64,000 bases of DNA from Nemertoderma westbladi (lineage: Eukaryota; Xenacoelomorpha; Nemertodermatida; Nemertodermatidae), in assembly GCA_032718475.1 (NCBI GenBank), contig JAUCBJ010008627.1, positions 1-64,000 of the forward strand, read 5' to 3'. The notes under the pieces were generated by a model. That model worked only from the letters and a program-made list of their open reading frames with translations, did not search any database and was not told the origin of the DNA. Positions 1 through 10,866 of this stretch are shown here, piece after piece (positions within the stretch are counted from its first letter, which is position 1; each line of letters opens with the position of its first letter). A program made the position numbers and the translations under genes.

Positions 1-954
1 TTAGGGTGTTTACTGAGGCTAGTCTAGTGACTTGCCTCAGATTCACCAATGGCTTTGTTGGTCGGGGTGGAACATGAGAGTAGCCTCCAACTCCAGAATC
101 CCTCTCCCCCTCACAATCTGGCCTCCCTGGTGACCCAGGGTTTGGGCCAGAAAGGTCATCAGGGAAGGGACTCAAAGAATTGTTGGCTGCTCTCTCTCCA
201 GTAGGGGGTGAGACCGGCAGCCGGTCAGGAGATAACTGACGCCTGTGAGGCCGATTGTGTCCGGTAATTCCACTGGCCTCTAGTGGCCGGACCTCCGCAT
301 TACTAATGTAATCCATAGTGGGGGTTGGGGGGTGCTTTTTTGCCGAGTCAGCTCTCGGGGCAAATACCACACCCCGGTTTGCCATTCCACAGGGTGGGTG
401 TCGCAGTGGAGCCAGATATGAGGCCCATCACCCATATCTACTCTGGCGCACATGACCCACCATTGGCTGTGCAGCTCATCTGCTGGGTCATGCCCTGTAC
501 CCCTGCTGCCAGGTGCAGGTCGCAGTGAAGTGCACTCAGAGTGGACATGAGAACACTCTACTCCTGACCAGCCTTTCGTAGATCACCATCTGCCTGGCCA
601 GGCCATATACCCCTGCAGCCAAGTATATGGGTCCTTAATCCAGGACCAAGGGCGTCCTTTTCCCAGAACGAAGGGGGTCCTAGTTACAGGACCAGATTTG
701 CCCTAGTAAGAGGGTCTATGCAGCTACAGGTGGCACCGCCTTTATGCTGCATGGAGGTGGCAAGTTTTCTTGATCAATGACCTAGAATACCTGACCTGAC
801 CTGGAGTTAACATTGGTCAAACCCCCAGAAGTAATGTAAATACTGTAGTTATTGTTTAAAGCTAATAATAATTATAATATAATAGGAGAACTAAAGGAAT
901 CAATTATTAGGCCTTCGTAAAGTACCTTCCATATAATGTAACCAAACCAGTTGG
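1..954. other. No gene recognised
   Basis: A GC-richer stretch (1-750) followed by AT-rich sequence. It lies downstream of the last visible SLC18B1-like exon, so it is probably intron or 3' flank. No open frame here resembles the transporter C-terminus. The phrase CCCCTGC(A/T)GCCA recurs at about 500 and 611, suggesting an unidentified dispersed repeat. Confidence 0.5.
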
Positions 955-968
955 CTACCATAACCAAC

Positions 969-1201
969 CTGCAACTCCTAATCCCATAACGAATAACACA
1001 GCGCCAGTTGAGATCAATGACCTAGGAATGGGTAGCCAAGGTGCTGGTCCTATTAACTGGTGACCCAGGAATAAAGTTATCGAGGAAAGTAGAAATACTT
1101 GTTTCGTAAAACCAAACCGATCACATAATCCTCCTATAGCAACGCCGCCAAGGCTGTACCCAGCGCATAGCAACGTCAACATTAGACTCGTTGTCATTGG
1201 C
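969..1201 (-). CDS. SLC18B1: SLC18B1-like transporter, internal exon
   Basis: Encodes about 77 residues of a major-facilitator membrane protein. It has a hydrophobic helix, then GGVAIGGLCDRFG (the G-x-x-x-D-R loop type of MFS carriers), then LIGPAPWLPI, which resembles the GP-rich turn of SLC18B1 second-half helices. An acceptor (TTTTTATAATAG) ends at 1202 and a donor (CAG|GTTGGT) begins at 968. The acceptor phase matches the upstream exon donor at 22612: the codon split GG|G is completed and the next residues are P-M-T-T-S. Without the upstream exon this would be only a weak ORF. The family is thought to carry amines or polyamines across vesicle membranes. Later exons are not visible in the window. 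The donor assignment is the less certain end. Confidence 0.62.
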
Positions 1202-2050
1202 CTATTATAAAAATACATAATTATATAGAAGGAATTAGTTTGCATTCCATTATTGAGTTCGCCGTGCCGATAAAATGGCCCTACAACAAAAATTTACCAA
1301 TCAATCGAAAAATTATTACGCGAAATATCGCAATTTCTCTAAAACGTTAGCTTTCTATCACTTAAACAGTGAAATAAAGTTATAATATTGTTTACAAGTA
1401 TCACCTTTTTTCTCTGTCGTTATAGATGTTGTATTTTCTTCATTTATATTTTAAAAAATGTAAATACAGAATGTGTGCTGACTTATTAGATATAAAATGT
1501 GTATAAAATGATAAAAATGCATTATATCTTATTTCTGATGAAATATATAAATAAGGAATATTTTAGAAAATGTGGAATTGTTGGGTAGAAACAATTTAAT
1601 AAGGGGTAAGTAACAAGGTGCTCTGAATTGAGTGGCGGCGTTTATTTCGTTAAAATGCGATTAAAGGTTTGTTCTATACGAATCTGCACCGAACTGGTCC
1701 GAACTATACTGAACTGGATCGAAAACGTGGCAAACTGGACCGAACAATGACACGATTTCAACAATGAACGCACCCTCATTCTGAAAGCGCATCGAAAACA
1801 CGCGGTAATTCTGGCAATGGAATTTAACACCGAATAATATAAATATCAAATTAATTAGATTTGTCATGAAGACAGAGCCATCAAGATAATAATATTTGAA
1901 ATAGATGGTGTTTGAAACTTAGCTTAAACTTAAACAAGCGAAACAAGATCAGGAGAAAGAATTTCGGCCAATGAATTAATTTGAATAACGGCTGCTAAGG
2001 CCATTTGCGTTTCAGACCCGAAACAACATTGAATCTATAAATTCGAGGCA
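1202..2050. other. AT-rich intron sequence
   Basis: Low-complexity AT-rich DNA within the SLC18B1-like intron. Around 1680-1750 the phrase GAACTGGTCCGAACTATACT recurs in degenerate form as GAACTGGA/CTGGACCGAAC, a short local repeat. I see no gene. Confidence 0.5.
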
Positions 2051-2305
2051 GGGGGGGGGGGGGGGGGGGGGAATCTCGACGCAATTCCCTTCTTGGCGAA
2101 TTAATATCTCGCCTCAATGTTAAATTCTCAATTTAGGGAAAGGGGTTACAGTGGCACGTTATATTAACCAAAACAATAACTAAACACAATAGAACAGGTT
2201 ACAGATTTATTTTTGAGAGTAATCAGCTGTTAGTTGCGTCGAATTTCCCCTGGAGAGGGATGAATTTTTATTGCGTCCAGTCCCCCCCCCCCCCCCCCCC
2301 CCCCC
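2051..2305. repeat. MITE-like element bounded by poly-G and poly-C
   Basis: A run of 21 G starts at 2051 and a run of about 24 C ends at 2305, so the ends are mutually inverted. Just inside them, GACGCAAT on the left and ATTGCGTC on the right extend the inverted repeat. The interior piece around 2092-2142 recurs inverted at about 55429-55482, so this is a dispersed element. No coding capacity. Its superfamily is unknown. Confidence 0.45.
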
Positions 2306-2529
2306 TACCTGGAAAACATACAGCATTATTTTACTAGCTGTCTTGGATTACTTACCACTATTACTGTAGTACCTGTAATGAAAATGACTGGTTATTGCAG
2401 TATTGGGGTGGTTTTTGTAATGGTTTTTGTCCACCTACTGGCTCCAGAAGTCGAGGAAGCCCTCCAAGTACCTAACTGATCTACACTTTGCTGATGGCTT
2501 AGGAGTACTTTCAGAATCACTAGAGGGAG

Positions 2530-3048
2530 CGCTGCTTCTATTGTTGCTCTTTTTATTAACTCCAAAAAGACCCCAATTTTGACAGTTAACTTTGAAAGTT
2601 CTAAGCAAGTCTCTGACCGGATGAGCATAAACTCAAAGGATGGTATGCTTGAGCATGTGGTCGACTTCTGTTACCTGGGATCATGGATGCGGAAGTCAGG
2701 TGAGGACCCTCGAATACGTAAGGGAAAGGCATGGGCAACCTTGAATAGGCTTTCCAGGATTTGGAAGTTACATAGAATTCATCGGAAACTTATAGGTCCG
2801 ATTATTTAGAACAACAGTAGTTCCAGTACTCCTCTATGGCAGTCCATGCTTAGCTCTAACTGCGGAGGACACCAAATCTCTGGATGGCACATTCACAAGA
2901 ATGTTACGCCGGATTCACTGTGTCAAGTACAATGCACACATCTCCAACGAGACACTATAACATAGGAGGTGTCTCATTGGTTCCTCCAAGCTCGACACTA
3001 GAACAAAGCCGCCGCCGCTTTGCAGGATATTGCTTTCGCTGTGAGGAC
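2530..3048 (+). pseudogene. LINE reverse-transcriptase C-terminal fragment
   Basis: Frames on the plus strand give the thumb and post-RT part of a non-LTR retrotransposon ORF2: an ILTVNF start, a DFCYLGSWMRKSGED block, then AWATLNRLSRIWK, LYGSPC and TFTRMLRR. It is broken by frameshifts, for example near 2800. The same family occurs at 26480-27255. Homology stops at 3048 (GTGAGGAC), a few bases before the LTR at 3053, so the giant retrotransposon end abuts this LINE copy. Confidence 0.75.
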
Positions 3049-3052
3049 TATA

Positions 3053-3684
3053 AGTAACCGGTCTCTCTAACCTTCAGTATATCAAGAAGATTGGGGTTTT
3101 ATGATTATTTATCGATATTCTCCAAATATAACAACATATCCATCAACTTCTAACAATTAATAACCGACAGTAAATAGCAGTAAAATAATGTGGTGAAAGG
3201 TATGTATAGTATGATATGATATGATAGGACTTGATAACAGTTATACGTTTCTATAATCAAAGCCGTTCTAATGTTTGGCTAAAGTCTGAAACACCGAATA
3301 ATTCCAAAGCCGATGTTCTGGGCTCAGGAAAAAAGGTAAACAAAGACCATAATGCATTGCGCGATCTTCCGTAGGCTTCTGTGCAAGATAAAATGAAAAT
3401 CGCTCTGATTGGTCGAGTGAGCCGAACAAAGAAAGCCAAAAAGCTCCACATCGACATATCAGCTGATAGATGTCGTCATCTGAACTACACTGTATTAAGA
3501 GTATTTTGGCGTATTGCGGCATAAAATGGCTTGTTATGTCCGCTAAAGTACACATACAGAAAAATGGCTTTTTATGTCCACTAAAACACCTACACAGTAA
3601 GAAAACGGCTTTTTATGTCCGCTAAAACACCTACAGAGTACTTTGCGGGGAAAATGACTAGCTAGATCCGCAAAAGCCTTTACA
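3053..3684 (-). repeat. 3' LTR of the giant BEL/Pao element
   Basis: 632 bp, nearly identical to 20846-21477, with about nine differences by eye, several of them CG to CA/TG changes. The minus-strand start (3684 to about 3520) holds three or four degenerate copies of a roughly 45-bp unit built on GGCTTTTTATGTCC (plus strand). That position would be U3, where enhancer repeats are often found. The low divergence implies a fairly recent insertion. Confidence 0.9.
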
Positions 3685-3762
3685 CCGCTCCCAGAAAATG
3701 GGATTTAATTCTATAAAATATAAAAAATCACAGTTTCTAAAATATAAAAATACTCTAAACAG

Positions 3763-4010
3763 TTAGTCTTTCTTGCGCGGACGGCGTTTACGCAGTTTTT
3801 TGAGGCTAGCAAGAGTCCTTTTCTCTTTGGGGCGAGCCACTTTACTAGGAGGGCTATAACTCCTGGGTGAAGGGTGCAATACAATTGCATCGGAAGGTTT
3901 AGGATTACGGTCGGTGTATCCGCCGGTCGAGGTACCTGGTTGATCGATATCAACCTCAGTGGAGCGAGGTCTAACGGCCTTTAGAGCGCGTTTTAGGACA
4001 GCAGCTCCTT
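3763..4010 (-). pseudogene. Frameshifted basic C-terminal tail of the extra ORF
   Basis: In copy 1 the extra ORF runs into a one-base insertion near 4010 (CTCCTTTCTGG against CTCCTACTGG in the second copy) and ends early at 3971. The displaced frame continues to 3763 and ends in the strongly basic KKLRKRRPRKKD, which looks like a nuclear-localisation or nucleic-acid-binding tail. The same tail frame is open in the second copy up to 59274 but is cut off there by a separate TAA. The native C-terminus is therefore probably at 3763, not 3971. Confidence 0.7.
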
Positions 4011-7000
4011 TCTGGTCCCTGACGAGTCGTCTGAACGATAGCGGTAGGTGGACCGTGAGTGGTGAGAAACTTCCTCGGTTTAATGGTTCTTTCCAACTCG
4101 CGTTCTCGGGCTCGATATTCGTAGGGCCGTCGATGTACTTCCTGTAACTCTGGATGCGAGTTGATGAACAAATCGCCATACTCCGGGTCTTGACGGATGA
4201 AGTTGATCAAGTTGTATGAATTAATATCGTTAGGATTGATGTTCCTGAGATATTTACGAACAAATTTGGTGGAAATACACTCACCAACACGCTTCATTAG
4301 TTCGTAACTCGGTGTGCGTGATTTTTGTTCAACAGACGCGAATAGATAAGGATGGAACGCATAAACTCCTTCGTAGGCGCGTCCAGGGTAATAGCGATGG
4401 CGTGACTCACAATGTAAATCCGCATTCGCTTCCCAAGCTCGGATGTAGCGCAGGGTAATCATTTCATCTACGCTTTCCAGATCGCGGTTAAAAGGGCAAT
4501 CAAAACTGGCATGTCCTTTAAGTTGACAATGATGGCATTGAGTCATAAATTGGGGGCAGACTGCGAAAATGTGCAAGTTATTGAGTCTGCAATACGCACA
4601 ATAGATCTCCATCGCCGGTTGTTCGTGGAAATAGGAGCAGGGTACGTCTGAGTCCATGGGGGTGAGATGATCTCTCGATGCGCATAATTGGCAACGTTTT
4701 CGAGAAACATAGTTGGCGTGCCGATAATCGTATGCGGTGAGACATTGTGGACCTTGATACCATTCCAAGACGTAGTCGTTGTCGCTGCTCCGGGGCGCTG
4801 TAGGCTGAATCTCCTCGGATTCTAAGCATATTGGTTCGTCTTCCAATTGCATAGCTGAGGTAGGTGCGGCTGTCTCCTCAAGCGAACCCACTGTCTGAAC
4901 TTCCACGATAGAATAACCCGTGGGTATTCGAGGTCTTTGTATAACAGAGGAATGTAAGTTCTGTAGACAAACGTCCTTGAAAATGGCGAATCCAGCGCTG
5001 TCTAACTTCTCAGCAGCTGAGTCTCTTAGGCTGAGCTTAGTCAGAGCGCGGTCCTTGAACTGACTATCAACGTTACGGAACGGAGTCAGAAAGCGCCTGA
5101 AGCATTCGAAGCGGATGAATTTATTGTGTTCATCTAGCTTGGCGAGTTTGGTTCCAAGTATTAAGGGATGGGCGCGTATAGTACGACTGCACACATCGGC
5201 TAGCCAACCGGCAAGTGCGGCGTTTTCAAAGATCGTGTATATAGCTAAGGAGGGACGAAGTGGAACACTCATGAAGCTATACACGACACCAGGTGCGGTC
5301 AATGGTCCATCAAAGTATAATCGAGAATAATGATCTCCATATACTTGTTGATAGTTGATAGGGTTTCCGACCTTGAAATTCCATCCGTATTCTTGAAAGG
5401 CAAGATGTCCGATGGAAGTTCGTTGTACTTTAGTAATGCCGCTGGGTGTATTGGCATACATAGTGCGGAAGAAACCTCGGCCTTCTGCCCAGGGAGCAAT
5501 CAGCTGAGTATCTACGAAAGGATATGGGATGTTCTCCATGTTCCGAAAGTCGTTTTGGAGATCTCCATAAACAGCTGAGCCGATTTTAAGGATTCTTTCG
5601 TTAAACAACATCTCGAGCACGGGCTGGGGTAACATCGATCCATCGATACCCATGGCCGGTTTGCGCTCGGTGTCAGTGACGTAACGCTGCGCGAGTTCGA
5701 ATTGTCCATGTCGGAGTTTCTTTTGTATCTCGGTGAGGGTCTCAAAAGAATAATCAATCACATCGGAACACGCTCGAGTAAATACGTGGGTAGAACCAGC
5801 TAGTCCTCGTATATGTATCATGCGCGTAGTTCCCAGTTCTCCAACCGGAACGCTACCTTCGTTATCGTAAGTGACAACTCCATACATCTCTATAACGTTA
5901 AGAGTTTCGTTCCACTCTTTAGTGGCGTTTTCTAGGGTCATTCCCACTGGATGCCACAAGGTGGCGCATTCGCTAGCGTTAGGTAGATCTCTATACTTCA
6001 AATACTGTGTAGTATATGTTTCTACATCTCCATATCGTTGTATTCTCTCCTCCTCGAATAACACGTCGAGATTCCAGTGGACTAATCGAGTTTTGATAAA
6101 TCCATCGAGAGTATACGGAGGTATTATATCTTTCTCTATTCTGGAAACATTATAGGGTTTTCGGAATGAGTTTACTTTCACTAACTGATCCAGATGTTTC
6201 TGCAGTTGTTCGAGTTCGACAAGATCGAGAGGATTTATTAGTGGTAGAAACCTTAGACTATGTGTAGGATCTTCCGGTTTTACCATGTGATATTGAATTA
6301 GATTGACATAATAAGGGTGATCTTTGATCCCATAAAACGAGTTCGGTAAAGGTCTAGCGCGTATGTTGACCTCGTGTACCATACGACGGACAAGATCAGC
6401 TCTATTGTCCGGAGGTTCTACGAGTATACCATCAACACGAGCGGTCTCGATTGGCGGACGTTGCAACATAGGAGCGTCAGCGATAAGATCCCGAGACCTT
6501 AGGTTGATATCAACCGGTTGAAGTTGTGCCGTGGCGAAGAGTTTGTCTCCGAAATGGGGAACCATCGAAGGATGAATGATGGTTTTAGAATAGAGATCAG
6601 TCATAAGGATTTGAGCTTCTGGCTGGGCTAAAGCTGCTTCTTCTCTCTCATCCATTTCTATGTGTTTCTCCTCGAGCTGATTTTCCTCCGCTTGTCGTTG
6701 TAAATGCTCATCTAGGAACTCTTGTAGAGAATAGGTTCGTCCAAGTTCAATGTCTTCCTCGAGGTTCTGGATTTCTCGATCGAACTGGGGTAAAGCTAAT
6801 TCCTTCACTGCTTGGACTTGTTGCTGCAATTTGCGTTTCTCTAAACAATCGTAAGTTCCTTTTCCGATCTTCTGCCGAATAGCGTCTAACGCGTTTCGTA
6901 CAACGCTCTCCTCGACTTCGGTGACGGGTTGTATCGGGGTTAAACCGGGACGATTGTACGGGTTGAACGGCGATATTAGATGCCCGCGTCCCAATCCGGC

Positions 7001-8017
7001 TAGATAGGATGGGCGAATATCTAGCGAGCCCACTACCGGAATGCCACCGATTAATTGTTCGGGTAACACAAGATCTTTAAATAGTGAGTACAGTTCAGGG
7101 GGATCCGTTATACTATTAGGACCAAGCGTTTGAGGTCTCACTAAGGAATGAGGAGGTCTGACCGAGTATTCCGGAACTTTGATCATGGGTTTATTTAAGG
7201 ATTGTTTGAGTCGAGCGAGCGTAGGTGATACGTCGAACAGGTTTCGCTCGAAACTCCCATAAGTATATCGTGTAAAACTGTGTTTAGCGCAACGTCTCCG
7301 CGGATGTTTATGTCTTTCCGTTTGCTGATTGGGTCTAGGGCATTCGTCGCAGTAATACCAAAGACGCACGTCCTGCAGGGGAAACGCGGGTGATCGTTCT
7401 CCAGTTTTACAATATTCCTCCATCTGTTCGAAGCTATCTGGGACGACAGGTAGCGGTCGATCGGCGGTAAGATACATCATAGTGAAATAGAGTCGTTTGA
7501 GTTCTATCATAGGGTCATGATGTATACCTTGAGGATATCGAGTTTCTAGATTTTGTTGACTGGCAATATTGAGATATGTTTCTCTCAAGAATTCCAGATA
7601 ATTGTTGAAGTCACTGCGTTTATCCGGCTCTTCAACGTCTTCTCTTTCGAGTCGGTTTCGAATAGAATTCTCGTGTTCTATTCTCGGTTTATCGTTCCGA
7701 CTCCGCTGGGTATGATATTTAAATAAAACCATTTCCCTTTCGGTGTCAACATCGTCCGTATCGTGTAAATCGATAGGATGGCCAGTAGTTAAGAAGTCCA
7801 TATACGTACCGTTACGATGCGTATAGCGAGCGGTGAATTTTCTATAGTCCAATTCACGCGTAAGTTGCTCCTGGGACATCGGCGGTTCGATATAACGACC
7901 ATCGTCCTCCGTAGTAGTTGGACTAGCGTCGCCGCGTATCAAGCTATCAACAAACGCTTGTAAAGGTAGAGTATATCGCTCCCTAATACCAAGATCATCT
8001 TCTATCAACTCAGTCAT
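3971..8017 (-). CDS. Extra retrotransposon ORF, unknown zinc-knuckle protein
   Basis: 1,348 codons from an ATG at 8017, located 1.7 kb beyond integrase in the giant element. I do not recognise the family. It has no signal peptide or membrane segments, so it does not look like an envelope. Visible features: an acidic N-terminus; a Cys/His cluster at C223, C226, H236, H238, C243, H246; a Gln/Glu-rich probable coiled coil at about 392-465; a large globular region at about 550-1050; then three zinc-knuckle-like motifs, C1109-C1112-H1117-C1127 (wide last gap), C1140-C1143-H1149-C1154, and C1161-C1164-H1169-C1174 (canonical CX2CX4HX4C). The sequence after the frameshift near 4010 is displaced, so the last about 17 residues are not native. 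The zinc motifs suggest nucleic-acid binding. A second, gag-like packaging protein is one guess; a regulatory protein is another. With 1.7 kb between integrase and this ATG, it may be made from a spliced or separate RNA. Confidence 0.8.
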   Translation of the reverse strand: MTELIEDDLGIRERYTLPLQAFVDSLIRGDASPTTTEDDGRYIEPPMSQEQLTRELDYRKFTARYTHRNGTYMDFLTTGHPIDLHDTDDVDTEREMVLFKYHTQRSRNDKPRIEHENSIRNRLEREDVEEPDKRSDFNNYLEFLRETYLNIASQQNLETRYPQGIHHDPMIELKRLYFTMMYLTADRPLPVVPDSFEQMEEYCKTGERSPAFPLQDVRLWYYCDECPRPNQQTERHKHPRRRCAKHSFTRYTYGSFERNLFDVSPTLARLKQSLNKPMIKVPEYSVRPPHSLVRPQTLGPNSITDPPELYSLFKDLVLPEQLIGGIPVVGSLDIRPSYLAGLGRGHLISPFNPYNRPGLTPIQPVTEVEESVVRNALDAIRQKIGKGTYDCLEKRKLQQQVQAVKELALPQFDREIQNLEEDIELGRTYSLQEFLDEHLQRQAEENQLEEKHIEMDEREEAALAQPEAQILMTDLYSKTIIHPSMVPHFGDKLFATAQLQPVDINLRSRDLIADAPMLQRPPIETARVDGILVEPPDNRADLVRRMVHEVNIRARPLPNSFYGIKDHPYYVNLIQYHMVKPEDPTHSLRFLPLINPLDLVELEQLQKHLDQLVKVNSFRKPYNVSRIEKDIIPPYTLDGFIKTRLVHWNLDVLFEEERIQRYGDVETYTTQYLKYRDLPNASECATLWHPVGMTLENATKEWNETLNVIEMYGVVTYDNEGSVPVGELGTTRMIHIRGLAGSTHVFTRACSDVIDYSFETLTEIQKKLRHGQFELAQRYVTDTERKPAMGIDGSMLPQPVLEMLFNERILKIGSAVYGDLQNDFRNMENIPYPFVDTQLIAPWAEGRGFFRTMYANTPSGITKVQRTSIGHLAFQEYGWNFKVGNPINYQQVYGDHYSRLYFDGPLTAPGVVYSFMSVPLRPSLAIYTIFENAALAGWLADVCSRTIRAHPLILGTKLAKLDEHNKFIRFECFRRFLTPFRNVDSQFKDRALTKLSLRDSAAEKLDSAGFAIFKDVCLQNLHSSVIQRPRIPTGYSIVEVQTVGSLEETAAPTSAMQLEDEPICLESEEIQPTAPRSSDNDYVLEWYQGPQCLTAYDYRHANYVSRKRCQLCASRDHLTPMDSDVPCSYFHEQPAMEIYCAYCRLNNLHIFAVCPQFMTQCHHCQLKGHASFDCPFNRDLESVDEMITLRYIRAWEANADLHCESRHRYYPGRAYEGVYAFHPYLFASVEQKSRTPSYELMKRVGECISTKFVRKYLRNINPNDINSYNLINFIRQDPEYGDLFINSHPELQEVHRRPYEYRARERELERTIKPRKFLTTHGPPTAIVQTTRQGPERSCCPKTRSKGR

Positions 8018-9720
8018 AGCTACTATATGAGTTTATCAATATTATAATGAGTTTATAATTAGGCTAGCGGGCGTCGCTGCCTACCCCTCACGGCCCCCGG
8101 ACAGTGCAAGATCCTCAGCGCCGATGTACCGTCGTCGCTGTGTTTTTTGCCAACGTAGTAGCTACACAACGACAACGATAACCAGCGCGAGTCACTCCAC
8201 CGTCCATCCCAAGGGCTAAGATTTACTTCAGGTTCTTACTGCAGAGGTAGGGCTACTTTCACAATTGCGACTCGCTACTGTAAACACACTTTAGTAGTAA
8301 CATTCACCTATAAACGCACAAATTCCACACAACTGTCACGAATTGTACACATTAGGGCCATTTGTCCGTTAGTCAAGTGCCTTCCAGAAGGCCACGTTAT
8401 TATTATGTATCCTTGGATACTAGCAGTGTGCTATTTATTCCTTATGCTATTCAATGGGCAAGCTTTCTATTGTTCTTTTAACTCGCTTCTAATTCTAGCG
8501 TGGTTGTTGCTATGGTGACATTATGGAAAGCTAGCGGTAGAATTAGGGTAATTCCCATGCATACAGATCTGGGATGCTATTTAATAGTAATTCTTTAATT
8601 GTCAATATTCCTCTTTATACATGATTTTATGAATTTTATCGGCAATTGACTATATATTGGAGATTCTCGCACACTAATACACTTAATAGGGTGAATCTCC
8701 GCTCCCATGATTAATTAATTAATGGAATTTTGGGAATATTATAAATTGTATAAAATAACAATTTATCAAATTCATTAAAAGAGATGAATTTAAATTTATT
8801 CCCGTAAATTTTATTATTTATCCTTAAAACAGACATAATTTTATTCCAGAGCATGTCTGGGGACTAGGTTCCTTAATTCTAGGAAGTTTGTCCTTTTAAG
8901 AGTATCGGTAAGTGCTACGATATCTTAATAGACTAGAAATTTAAAGGATCTAAAATTTTACAGATTTTAATTCATAGATTTTCTAGAGTTAACTTGTAAG
9001 TGGTTACTCTATTGTATTTATTTGACAGATTTTATAAATATTAATAGTTAATATTTAAGATGGGCACCGGTTTATTCCAGAACAGGTCTGGGGACGTTAA
9101 CCATTGATTCTAGAATTTTGTCTTTCAAGTATATCGGTGGGTGCCGCGATATCTTAATCGACTAGAATTACAGATGGTCAAAGGGTTTAACAGATTTATT
9201 TTGCGTTTTACGCTACTGTTAAAGGGACATCACGCTACTATATGTATTATTTAATATACGGTATGAGAGCAATATTGCAAGAAGCAATGTCAGTGAGAAG
9301 AGGCAAGTCGTTTCCAAGGTCTACCCAGAGCTTGGTTTAGCCGAGACACGAGGATCTGAATTTTGCATTCCTAATACTCTACTTACCAATAATACTTGAA
9401 TATAGTAGGAGCTTTATTGTACTTTAATAAGTACGGACATCTCATCTTACTGTAGTCACGTATTTATAATATGATATGGACAGTAAGGAAAGAGAAAAAG
9501 AGTTATTTCTCACCGTCGCACTAAATATATATTATATAAGTAATTAAGTAATAAGACTAATATATATTGCACTAATCTACTAGATAATCGCTAAAATAAC
9601 ATTCTACTAAATAAAATTAAAGAAAACGATTATAATAAAAGTACATAATAGTACATACAGAAATATAAAAATGATAAAAATATATGAAATAATATAGTCA
9701 CACACCCACTCCAGACGCTG
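8018..9720 (-). other. Noncoding spacer between the extra ORF and integrase
   Basis: AT-rich, stop-filled sequence inside the element. It contains two copies of a roughly 100-bp block starting with TTATTCCAGA(G/A)CA at 8841 and 9072 (period 231 bp), each followed by GTATCGGT and GATATCTTAAT. The first 470 bp recur beside the second ORF copy (63528-64000). This region could hold a splice acceptor or promoter for the extra ORF. Just before its ATG both copies keep AG|CT-ATG, preceded by different bases. Confidence 0.6.
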
Positions 9721-10866
9721 TCACGTTGGGGAGTCCCTGGATGTTGGTTGGATTAGGGAGGTGGTCGTGGGAAGAGTATCTTGCCTTCCATAGTTTCCGG
9801 AGAGTTCTCTGTCTCTTTCCAGTAAACATAAACGACCAACTGGGCGATTGAGCTGCTGCGTCTCGAAGACAATTCCCGGTTTCTTAAAGTTACGTCGCAT
9901 GACGACGAGTTCTACCGATCGCACCAAACCATCATCTGAGATATGAGTCTCGATGATACGACCTGTCTGCCGCAGCTTACGTGGAAGATCTGACTCCACA
10001 ATAAGGACCATGTCTCCTGCGCTGACGTTTTCATGCTGCGCAAACCACTTAGTTCGAAGTTGTAGCGTAGGCAGATAATGTTTTTCGAAATGGTCAGCGA
10101 AACGACGGGATAACAACTGCATAAGTTGCCAAGTTTGCCGGCAGTATTCGTCTCCGTCCATGATTTCTGATCGTGGGGGCATGGCTACAGGTTTCTTCAG
10201 TAGGAAGTGCGTGGGTGTTAGCGCTTCCAAGGAATCGGGACTCGATGAGACTGGCATAAGCGGTCTCTCGTTGAGATAGGCGGCGATTTCCTCCATTAAC
10301 GTCCACAAAAGTTCGTCGGTGAGATACGCGCGGCACGGCACTATAAAGTGAAATGCGGTCTTCACGCTCCTGATTAATCTCTCCCAACTTCCTCCCCACC
10401 AAGGGGCGTCGGCGGCGTTGAAGGTCCAGCTAGACGCTGTTACCCTTAGCTGATCGTCCACCTGTCTTTGGTTCCAATCTTTTACGTAAGCCTTGATTTC
10501 ATTGTTGGCACCAATGAAGTTCGTTCCCTTATCAGATCTCATCGTGTTACTAGTTCCAAAGCGAGCGATCTGTCGGCGTAAGCTCAATATGAAGCTATTG
10601 GTAGATAAATCGTTCACCATATCGAGATGGATAGCTCTACAAGTCATACAGACAAAGATGACACACCATCTCTTGACTATAGTCCTAGCACGATATACCT
10701 CAATAGGGCCAAATAAATCCACACCGGTATTAGTAAAGGGTGGTTCATAGAAGCTTACTCGTTCCCTAGGTAATTCTGCCTCTCGTTGTGGATTTCTCAA
10801 CAACAGGAAATACTTATCGGAATCCTCATAGCATTGCAGGAGTCTCAGTATCTGCTTATTGGTTTC
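9721..10866 (-). pseudogene. BEL/Pao integrase, zinc-binding domain lost
   Basis: The open frame gives an rve-type integrase core with all three catalytic positions: D in GVDLFGPIEV, D in RSDKGTNFIGA, and E in WGGSWERLIRSVK. A DUF5641-like C-terminal part follows (GDMVLIVESDLPRKLRQTGRI, then DDGLVRSVELVVMRR). The N-terminal HHCC zinc domain expected upstream is absent: the frame passes directly from RNase H-distal sequence through a TAA (10867-10869) to YFLLLRNPQREAELP. A deletion of roughly 130 codons is likely. There is no ATG at the upstream end, as expected for part of a polyprotein. The frame is the same as the RT/RNase H segment. Confidence 0.85.

Noticed and set aside
325-528. 67-codon plus-strand frame near the window start
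   Set aside because: No homology recognised, short, and in a repeat-like GC-rich stretch.
3971-8017. Extra ORF as a retroviral-type envelope
   Set aside because: No signal peptide, no hydrophobic membrane anchor and no furin-type site with a fusion segment. Zinc motifs and a basic tail point to nucleic-acid binding instead.
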